A DNA stretch of 64,000 nucleotides from assembly GCA_032334055.1 (NCBI GenBank), contig JAUOZS010000001.1:558001-622000 (forward strand). The letters run 5' to 3'. The translations under genes were made by a program, and so were the position numbers. The stretch comes from Selenomonadales bacterium 4137-cl. GTDB taxonomy: Bacteria; Bacillota; Negativicutes; Sporomusales; UBA7701. The notes under the pieces were generated by a model, which was given only the letters and a program-made list of their open reading frames with translations, did no database searches and was not told the DNA's origin. Positions 57,884 through 64,000 of this stretch are shown piece after piece. Position 1 is the first letter of the stretch. Every line of letters begins with the position of its first letter.

Positions 57884-59098
57884 ATGCAAAGATCGTCGGT
57901 TCGGTCGCTAAGCTTAAGGTATATAGTCGCTCTTAGTCTCATCGCCCTGCTGGCGCTGGCTGCCTATTTCACGCTGCGGGAACTCATAGTCGGCGAACAG
58001 GTGAGCGCGGCAGTGATCAATATCAGCGGGCGGCAGCGGATGCTGTCGCAGAAGGCGGTGCTGCTCAGCCAGCAATTGGTGATAACGCCCGTCCCGGCGG
58101 AACGGAAACGACTGCGGGCCGAACTGCGGCAGGTCATCGCATCGATAAGCGAGGCTCATTACGCGCTGGTGTACGGTGACCCCTCATTGCGGCTGCCGGG
58201 CGGCCTGTCGCCGGCGATGAGGGCGCTGGTGTTCAACCCGCCTGTCATGCTTGATGCGAAATTGCAGCAGCATTTCGTCGCCCTCGGGGCGCTGCTGGCG
58301 CTCGAGGATAACCAGCTTACCTACGATAACCCCCAACTGGCCGCAATCCTGGCGTCGGCCGAGGGGCTTCTGGCCGCTCAGGACGCGATGGTCGCCCAGT
58401 TTCAACGGGAGAGCGAGGAGCGGGTAGTAAGGCTGCAAGCGCTGGAAAGACTGGTGCTGGGGCTGACGCTGCTGGTGCTGGCGATGGAAGCTTTGTTTAT
58501 CTTCCGCCCCGCCGTGCAGGCCATAGCGCGCGAGCAGGAACAACTGGCGGCAGCCAACGATGAGCTGCAGCGGCTGTCCAACCAGGACGGCCTGACAGGC
58601 ATCGCCAACCGGCGGGTTTTCGACGACTTCCTGGACAGGGCCTGGCGGCAGGCCGTGCGGGACCGTGAACCGGTTTCGCTGCTGCTGGCCGATATCGATA
58701 ACTTTAAACTGTTTAACGACACTTACGGGCACCAGGCGGGCGACGACTGCCTGCGTCAGGTGGCCTGGGCGATAGCCGACGGCGCCTGCCGGGCCGGCGA
58801 CCTGGCGGCCCGTTACGGCGGCGAGGAATTCGCCGTTGTCCTGGCCGGCACTGATTCCGCAGGCGCGGCGGTCGTGGCCGAAAAAGTCCGGGCGGCGGTA
58901 GCCGGCCTGAATATCGTCCACGCGGCCGGCGTAGGCAAGGTGGTCACAATCAGCCTGGGGCTGGCGACGATGTTTCCGAGGGACGGCGAGCGAGCCGAGA
59001 GCCTTATCGTCGCCGCCGACCAGGCGTTATACGGCGCAAAGCAGCAGGGGCGCAACCGCGTTGTTGCGGCGCCTGATAATAGTGAAAGCGAGGGATGA
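57884..59098 (+). CDS. Diguanylate cyclase with N-terminal NarX/PilJ-like sensor
   Basis: A 404-residue membrane sensor. A membrane helix at residues 14-33 is followed by a NarX/PilJ-type periplasmic domain with the ISGRQRMLSQKAVLLSQQL P-box-like segment, a second membrane helix at about 188-205, and a GGDEF domain. The active loop GGEEF is at residues 312-316, and an inhibitory I-site RAGD (residues 303-306) precedes it by five, so feedback-controlled c-di-GMP synthesis is expected. The ligand of the sensor is unknown. Confidence 0.92.
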   Translation: MQRSSVRSLSLRYIVALSLIALLALAAYFTLRELIVGEQVSAAVINISGRQRMLSQKAVLLSQQLVITPVPAERKRLRAELRQVIASISEAHYALVYGDPSLRLPGGLSPAMRALVFNPPVMLDAKLQQHFVALGALLALEDNQLTYDNPQLAAILASAEGLLAAQDAMVAQFQRESEERVVRLQALERLVLGLTLLVLAMEALFIFRPAVQAIAREQEQLAAANDELQRLSNQDGLTGIANRRVFDDFLDRAWRQAVRDREPVSLLLADIDNFKLFNDTYGHQAGDDCLRQVAWAIADGACRAGDLAARYGGEEFAVVLAGTDSAGAAVVAEKVRAAVAGLNIVHAAGVGKVVTISLGLATMFPRDGERAESLIVAADQALYGAKQQGRNRVVAAPDNSESEG

Positions 59099-59104
59099 GC
59101 ATCT

Positions 59105-60196
59105 ATGGATAAAACTAAATTGCTTGAACTTATCCGCAGCCTGACCGCCCTGCCGGGCGGCGCCGGGCGCGAGCAGGCGGTGGCGGCTTATATGGCCGAG
59201 GCTTTCCGCCGCCACGTTTCGCGGGTGGAGGTGGATGCGGTCGGCAACGTGTACGCTTACCTCGGGCAAGGTGAGCGCCGGGTGATGGTGTCGGCCCACA
59301 CTGACGAAGTGGGGATGTTTGTCAAGCACATCAGCGAGCAAGGCTATATCTATTTCGAGGCCAACGGTATCCTCGACGAACGGGTGCTGCTGGATACCAA
59401 GGTCGAGGTGATTTCCGGCGACGGCGCCGTCCATGTCGGCGTTATCGGCATCAAGAGTCGTCATCTCATGACGCCGGAGGAACTGGCCCGGCCGGTCAAT
59501 ATCGGCGACCTGTGGCTGGATGTCGGCGCCGATTCGGCCGCCGCCGTTTCCGCATTGGGCATTAGGGTCGGCGACCCGATCGTCTATCGCCGCCATTTTG
59601 ACCTGCTCGCCGGCGACCGGTTCACGACCAAGGCTATCGACGACCGGGCCGGCTGCGCCGTGCTGCTCGCGGTGGCCGAGGCCCTGGCCGCCGCACCGCT
59701 GCCCTATACCCTCTGCCTGGTAGCCACAACCCAGGAGGAGATCGGCTCCCGCGGCGCAAAGGTGGCCGCCCAGCGGCTGAAGCCGGATATCGCGCTTTGC
59801 CTCGATACCGTGCCGGCGGCCGACCCTTACACTCCGCCCCAGCAGTCGGCGGTCAGGCTGGGCGGGGGGCCTGTCATCCGCACGGCCGATTTCCTGACCC
59901 ACGCGCTGCTTGGTTCGGTATACAGCGCAAAAATCGTCCGGGGTCTGCGGGCCGCCGCCGAAGAAGCGGGAATTCCCTATCAGGAGGATGTCTTCCGTAC
60001 CTGGACGGACGCGGCCACGGTCGCCTATTCGGGCGACGGGGTGCCCAGCGGCGGGGTCTTTATGCCGCGGCGGTGCAGCCACGCTCCGGTGGAGGTGGCC
60101 GACATCGGCGACATCGCCAACACCGCCGCCTTGCTCGACGCTTTTTTGCGCCGGCTGACGGCGGAAGCGGTGGAGGATTTGAAGAAGTTCCTGTAA
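59105..60196 (+). CDS. M42 family metallopeptidase
   Basis: A 363-residue cobalt- or zinc-dependent aminopeptidase. The metal ligands are in VSAHTDEVGMFV, AIDDRAGCAVLL, TTQEEIGSRGA (catalytic Glu) and CLDTVPAAD, with a late PRRCSHAPVEV histidine. It is homologous to the deblocking aminopeptidase/FrvX group. It lies six bases after the diguanylate cyclase gene and ends with its own terminator. The physiological peptide substrate is unknown. Confidence 0.92.
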   Translation: MDKTKLLELIRSLTALPGGAGREQAVAAYMAEAFRRHVSRVEVDAVGNVYAYLGQGERRVMVSAHTDEVGMFVKHISEQGYIYFEANGILDERVLLDTKVEVISGDGAVHVGVIGIKSRHLMTPEELARPVNIGDLWLDVGADSAAAVSALGIRVGDPIVYRRHFDLLAGDRFTTKAIDDRAGCAVLLAVAEALAAAPLPYTLCLVATTQEEIGSRGAKVAAQRLKPDIALCLDTVPAADPYTPPQQSAVRLGGGPVIRTADFLTHALLGSVYSAKIVRGLRAAAEEAGIPYQEDVFRTWTDAATVAYSGDGVPSGGVFMPRRCSHAPVEVADIGDIANTAALLDAFLRRLTAEAVEDLKKFL

Positions 60197-60223
60197 AACT
60201 TATACGGGAGTTTTATTGAAAAG

Positions 60224-60262
60224 CTGCCTGAAAGGTCCGTCACGGACCTTCAGGCAGTTTCG
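60224..60262 (+). terminator. Intrinsic terminator after the M42 peptidase
   Basis: CTGCCTGAAAGGTCCG and CGGACCTTCAGGCAG form a 15-bp stem with one bulged A and a TCA loop, followed by TTTCG. Confidence 0.8.
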
Positions 60263-60361
60263 TCATTATGGGGCTAGGCAAAACAAAAATTTCTAATGCA
60301 TGAAGGGAAAATGGCACGCGCATAATGGTACTGTGACCTGCCCGAAAAGGAGGCGAAAAAA

Positions 60362-61042
60362 ATGCAGCGCGGCAAAGCGCCGTGGAGTATCCGCGATGTG
60401 GCTCTTGTCCACCTTATGCGCCTGGCGGTGGGGTTTTTCGTCGTCAGGTTCATATATCCGCTGTTTTTTGCCGCTCCGCCGCCGGTGGTGGAAGTTACCG
60501 ACCGTCTGGTAGTTATCGGCCTCGTCTGGTTTGCCGTCCGGCGCCACGGCGGAACGCTCGCTTCCTGGGGGCTGGCCTTTGCCAGGCCGGCACGCAATCT
60601 GGCCGCCGGGCTGGGGGGCGGGGTGCTGCTTCTCGCGGCCAGCCTTTTTACTGAGCGCATCTACACCACCGCGCTGTTCCTGTCACCGACCCAGCATCCC
60701 CTGGTCGCGATGGTCGAGCAGGCCTTTTCGTGGCGAGATCTGCTCCTGCCCTTGTTCTTGGCCGGGCTGGCGGCGCCGGTCGCCGAGGAGGTGCTTTATC
60801 GCCTCTTTACCTTCACAGCCCTCCGGGACCGTTTCGGATTATGGGGCGGGGCGGCGGTGAGCGCCGCGATATTCGCCCTTTTTCACTTCAATCCGTATTG
60901 GTTGGCCGAGATGGTGGTCGTTGGCGTCGGTCTGGCGTTTCTTTACCACTGGACAGGGTCGTTGCTGGCCTCCATCGTCGCGCATTCTTTCATCAACACG
61001 ACCAAAATCGCGATGTTGTTTTACAACGTGCCGCTTATCTGA
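60362..61042 (+). CDS. CPBP family intramembrane metalloprotease
   Basis: A 226-residue membrane protein with about seven hydrophobic segments. The Abi/CAAX protease motif EEVLYR (Glu142-Arg147), a second motif FALFH (Phe171-His175) and a final histidine in SIVAHSFIN supply the metal ligands. Such proteins process peptides or act in immunity to bacteriocins. AAAGGAGGCG precedes the ATG. It lies 15 bp before a small zinc-ribbon gene, probably co-transcribed. Confidence 0.9.
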   Translation: MQRGKAPWSIRDVALVHLMRLAVGFFVVRFIYPLFFAAPPPVVEVTDRLVVIGLVWFAVRRHGGTLASWGLAFARPARNLAAGLGGGVLLLAASLFTERIYTTALFLSPTQHPLVAMVEQAFSWRDLLLPLFLAGLAAPVAEEVLYRLFTFTALRDRFGLWGGAAVSAAIFALFHFNPYWLAEMVVVGVGLAFLYHWTGSLLASIVAHSFINTTKIAMLFYNVPLI

Positions 61043-61057
61043 AAAGGAGGTGCCGTC

Positions 61058-61303
61058 ATGCCATACTGCCGTTCCTGCGGCAACAGACGCCTGTTCGCAG
61101 CCAGCAAAGTTCCACCCGCCGCTCCGACCGCCAACGGTTTTGCCTCCGGGCTCCTCGGCGATTTCGACACCGGCGGCGAGCTTGTTACCATTACCCGCCT
61201 GGGGGCCGATAAGGTGACCGCCAGGTCCGCCGGCGGGCAGCCGTCGGACTATTTCGATACCTGCCTCGTCTGCGGCAGCCAGGATGTGGAATGGTCAGGC
61301 TGA
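61058..61303 (+). CDS. Small zinc-ribbon-like protein (81 aa)
   Basis: The 81-residue product has two CxxC pairs: CRSCGN at residues 4-9 and CLVCGS near residue 70, with FDTGGELVTITRLGADKV between them. The arrangement suggests a single zinc ribbon closing the two ends of the chain. An ideal AAAAGGAGGTG ribosome binding site precedes the ATG. Function unknown; it follows the CPBP protease gene closely. Confidence 0.8.
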   Translation: MPYCRSCGNRRLFAASKVPPAAPTANGFASGLLGDFDTGGELVTITRLGADKVTARSAGGQPSDYFDTCLVCGSQDVEWSG

Positions 61304-61370
61304 GGGCAAAAAGGAATACAGGCTTGGGAAAGGGAATAGTTATCCATAAACGCCAGAGGGAGGAAAGGGA

Positions 61371-61481
61371 ATGATTTCTCAAGCCTGCATGAAGCGGACC
61401 GGGAAAGAAGCCGCACCGTCTGTAGAAGTCGGGGCCGCCCTGGTGGCGATTTTTGGCGAGGGGGTTTGGAGGAATGACTAA
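61371..61481 (+). CDS. Possible 36-aa leader peptide overlapping the LonB start
   Basis: An ATG at 61371 has GGAGGAAAGGG upstream and opens a 36-residue frame that ends eight bases inside the protease coding region (TAA 61479-61481), in another frame. It could couple or regulate translation of the protease. The composition is not informative, so it may also be chance. Confidence 0.3.
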   Translation: MISQACMKRTGKEAAPSVEVGAALVAIFGEGVWRND

Positions 61482-63915
61482 ACGGCTGGAATTGCCGCCG
61501 GAGAAGCTCCGCTATTTTTGCGCCGACGCCACTCTCCCGTTCGAGACTACGGCCACTGTGGCGCCGCTCGATGTAATGATCGGCCAGGAACGGGCCGTCA
61601 AGGCCATCGAATTCGGCCTGTACGCCAAAAACTTCGGGTACAACATCTACGTGTCGGGACTGGTCGGCACGGGGAAGATTACTTACGCCAAGGCGGCGGT
61701 GACTAAAGTCGCCTGCGGTGAGCCGGTACCGCAGGACTGGTGCTATGTGAACAATTTCGAAAACGCCGGACAGCCGATCGCGCTCAGCCTGCCGGCCGGT
61801 ATGGGCAGCCTTTTCCGGCAGGACATGCGGGAACTGGTCGACGATCTCAAAAGCGACATTCCCAAGGTTTTCAGCGGTGACGACTACGAGCAGGCCAAAA
61901 CGGCCATTATGAAGAAGTTCCAGGACAGCCGCGGGCAGGTGATGGAGGCGTTCGGCCAGCAGGCCGAACAGCACGGTATTTTGCCACAGTGGACGACCAC
62001 CGGGTTCGTCGGCCTGCCGGTCGAAGACGGGAAGCCCCTGACTCCCGAGGAGTTTCAGAAACTTGACCGCGACAAAAAGGAAATGATCGAAAAACGGATG
62101 CTGGCCGTCCACGAAAAGGCCATGGAAGCCATCCGCCAGGTGCAGCACCTGGAACGGGAGGCGAGGGAGGAGATGAAGGGCCTCGACGCCAAGGTCGGGC
62201 TGTTCGCCGTCGGCCATTTCATCGACGAGCTCAAGGCCAAGTATGAGGCATTTGATACGGTTGTCGCGTATCTGGAGGCTGTTAAGAACGACATTGTCAA
62301 GAACATCAACGATTTCAAGCCTGCGAACGAGGATGAGAGCAACCCGCTGCTGATGTTCCGTAAGAGCATGCAGGAGGCGGTCAAGGACAAATATCAGGTC
62401 AATCTGCTGGTCGACAACCATGGGCTTGAGGGCGCCCCCGTAGTGGTAGAGGTCAACCCGACGTACTATAACCTGATCGGGCGGGTCGAGTACGAAACGC
62501 GCATGGGCGTTGTCAATACCGATTTTTCGATGATCAAGCCGGGCGCCCTACACAGGGCCAACGGCGGCTATCTCATCCTCAATATCAAGGATGTGCTAGC
62601 CAATGTCGGCGCCTGGGAGGGTCTGAAACGCGTCCTTAAGACGAGAAAGCTCCATATCGAAAATCTCGGCGAGCAGTATGGGATGCTGGCGATGGCGTCC
62701 GTCAAGCCCGAACCCATACCGATCAACGTCAAAGTCATCCTCATCGGCAACCCGCAGCTTTATCATCTGATTTTCAATTATGACGAGGATTTCCGCAAGC
62801 TGTTCAAGGTTTATGCCGACTTTGACACCGAGATGGCCAACAATGAGGCCAACATCGGCAAATTGGCCGGTTTCGTCGCGTCCACCGTCCAACGGGAAAA
62901 CCTGAAGCACTTCGACCGGGCGGCGGTGGTCAAGGTGGTGGAATACGCAACCCGCCTGTCGGGTAGCCAGCAGAAATTCACCACCCGTTTCAGCGAGGTT
63001 GTCGAGCTGTTGTGCGAGGCGGATGCCTGGGCGAGCGTCGACGGCGCCGAGCTGGTGGGAATGGCTCATGTTCGCCGCGCGATCGACGAAAAGCGGTTCC
63101 GCTATAATAAATACGAGGAAAAGCTCCGGGAGATGTTCGCGGAGGGTAAGCTGCTGATCGACACCGACGGCGAAAAGGTAGGCCAGGTAAACGGCCTGGC
63201 GGTGCTGTCGGTGGGCGAGTATATGTTCGGCAAGCCTTCGCGGATAACGGCGAATACTTTTCTTGGCAAGGGCGGGGTCGTGAACATCGAGCGGGAGACG
63301 AAGATGAGCGGCACCAGCCACAGCAAGGGTGTAATGATTCTTGCCGGGTACCTGGGCCAGCAGTACGCTCAGGAGCGGCCGCTAACCCTCACCGCCAGCC
63401 TGACCTTTGAACAGCTTTACGACGGGGTGGACGGCGACAGCGCGTCAAGCACCGAATTATACGCCATCCTGTCGAGCCTGTCGGGTGTGCCTATCCGCCA
63501 GAATATTGCCGTAACCGGTTCGGTTAACCAAAAAGGCGAAATTCAACCCATCGGCGGGGTAACGGAGAAGATCGAGGGCTTTTTCGCGGTGTGCAAGATC
63601 AAGGGACTGACCGGCCAGCAGGGCGTGATGATCCCTCACCAGAATGTCTCCAACCTCACCCTTGACGACGAGGTGATCGAGGCGGTTAAGGAGGGCCGGT
63701 TCCATATCTGGCCCGTGGCGACGATCGACGAGGGGATTGAAATTCTTACCGGTGTGCCGGCGGGGGTCAAGGGTTCAGACGGAGTTTTCCCGCCCGACAG
63801 CATCCATGCCCGGGTAGGCAGGCAACTGTCTGCCTACACCGACACGCTCATCAAGATGGGCCGGTCGGCTGAGGAGCACGGCGGCGGGATCGGTGCCAAG
63901 GAAGGCGGGGCATGA
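61474..63915 (+). CDS. LonB-like ATP-dependent protease (AAA plus Lon_C)
   Basis: An 813-residue Lon-family protease with a Lon-like AAA domain. The Walker A loop SGLVGTGKI lies near residues 63-71, with a long coiled-coil insertion at about 190-280. The C-terminal protease domain has Ser656 in DGDSASS and Lys699 in GGVTEKIEG, 43 residues apart as in Lon (Ser679/Lys722). It lacks the N-terminal Lon substrate domain. ATG 61474 follows GGAGG. The rlmD-like gene overlaps its stop (ATGA). Confidence 0.93.
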   Translation: MTKRLELPPEKLRYFCADATLPFETTATVAPLDVMIGQERAVKAIEFGLYAKNFGYNIYVSGLVGTGKITYAKAAVTKVACGEPVPQDWCYVNNFENAGQPIALSLPAGMGSLFRQDMRELVDDLKSDIPKVFSGDDYEQAKTAIMKKFQDSRGQVMEAFGQQAEQHGILPQWTTTGFVGLPVEDGKPLTPEEFQKLDRDKKEMIEKRMLAVHEKAMEAIRQVQHLEREAREEMKGLDAKVGLFAVGHFIDELKAKYEAFDTVVAYLEAVKNDIVKNINDFKPANEDESNPLLMFRKSMQEAVKDKYQVNLLVDNHGLEGAPVVVEVNPTYYNLIGRVEYETRMGVVNTDFSMIKPGALHRANGGYLILNIKDVLANVGAWEGLKRVLKTRKLHIENLGEQYGMLAMASVKPEPIPINVKVILIGNPQLYHLIFNYDEDFRKLFKVYADFDTEMANNEANIGKLAGFVASTVQRENLKHFDRAAVVKVVEYATRLSGSQQKFTTRFSEVVELLCEADAWASVDGAELVGMAHVRRAIDEKRFRYNKYEEKLREMFAEGKLLIDTDGEKVGQVNGLAVLSVGEYMFGKPSRITANTFLGKGGVVNIERETKMSGTSHSKGVMILAGYLGQQYAQERPLTLTASLTFEQLYDGVDGDSASSTELYAILSSLSGVPIRQNIAVTGSVNQKGEIQPIGGVTEKIEGFFAVCKIKGLTGQQGVMIPHQNVSNLTLDDEVIEAVKEGRFHIWPVATIDEGIEILTGVPAGVKGSDGVFPPDSIHARVGRQLSAYTDTLIKMGRSAEEHGGGIGAKEGGA

Positions 63916-64000
63916 GCGGGCAGCCTGTTGAGCGGGGCGGAAGATACGAGATTGAAATAACCAGTTTGGGTCACAGCGGTGAAGGCGTGGGCCGGTACCA
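63912..64000 (+). CDS. 23S rRNA (uracil-5-)-methyltransferase RlmD-type, N-terminal fragment
   Basis: The frame starts at ATG 63912, overlapping the protease stop, and runs off the window after 29 residues. The visible sequence YEIEITSLGHSGEGVGR matches the TRAM domain that opens RumA/RlmD-type rRNA uracil methyltransferases. The catalytic domain lies outside the window, so the exact member (RlmD or RlmCD) cannot be told. Confidence 0.7.
   Translation, partial: MSGQPVERGGRYEIEITSLGHSGEGVGRY

Noticed and set aside
60632..61042. The CPBP-type protease as a sign of a phage-defence island
   Set aside because: CPBP proteases are widespread. No toxin, nuclease, integrase or other defence gene lies next to it.

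Overview
The window reads as part of a GC-rich, low-repeat chromosome of a Firmicute. The best guess is a Negativicute of the Sporomusa group. Supporting signs are a tandem guanine-PRPP riboswitch, a T-box leader, GatCAB, HisZ with short HisG, strong AGGAGG-type ribosome binding sites, a LexA box of Bacillus type and dense ATGA-overlapped operons. The lineage is inferred from gene content and style, not from a marker gene. No rRNA, tRNA, CRISPR array or prophage was seen. The only complete mobile element is one IS3-family insertion.

Layout. 1-2.4 kb: the tail of a CorC-type protein, two small unknown genes, speD (pyruvoyl AdoMet decarboxylase) and an RMD1/YagE-type protein. 2.4-11.8 kb: a purine regulon with a consensus promoter, a guanine aptamer, a PRPP aptamer and a terminator, then an NCS2/AzgA purine permease and purE-C-F-M-N-H-D. 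purD is bracketed by two copies of a ~120-bp palindromic repeat. 11.8-18.1 kb: a DUF456 protein, two TetR regulators with a shared palindromic operator, and an RND efflux pair. 18.1-19.2 kb (minus): a tiny acidic-protein gene with its own promoter, and an orphan MetQ-like binding protein. 19.3-28.9 kb: histidine biosynthesis split in two, yerC-hisZ-HD protein and hisGDCBHAFIE, separated by a minus-strand D-2-hydroxyacid dehydrogenase.

28.9-33.7 kb (minus): an opine-dehydrogenase / GltS-like transporter / ornithine-cyclodeaminase-like operon with an RpiR regulator and a candidate operator. 33.8-41 kb: a small unknown protein, Mug glycosylase, an unrecognised protein paired with a Gate-domain membrane protein, an Lrp / ferredoxin-like / EamA operon, an MBL hydrolase and a divergent polysaccharide deacetylase. 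41-42.3 kb: the IS3 element, inserted into the loop of a terminator hairpin. 42.3-44.3 kb (minus): a T-box-controlled Lrp-aminotransferase operon. 44.3-47.4 kb (minus): a radical-SAM / DUF4130 DNA-repair pair under a LexA-box promoter, followed by a TtcA-like protein. 47.4-64 kb: a CBS/DRTGG inorganic pyrophosphatase, a LysR regulator, pcrA, ligA, gatCAB, a diguanylate cyclase, an M42 peptidase, a CPBP protease, a small zinc-ribbon protein, a LonB-like protease and the start of an RlmD-type methyltransferase.

The most rewarding regions are the Boolean-type tandem riboswitch on the purine operon, the SOS box on the radical-SAM pair, the T-box on a regulator-aminotransferase operon, the opine-type operon with its inverted repeat, and the IS placed in a terminator loop. 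Nothing here is a clearly undescribed large system. The least explained items are the 34.6-36.3 kb gene pair and the small acidic-protein gene at 18.1-18.3 kb.
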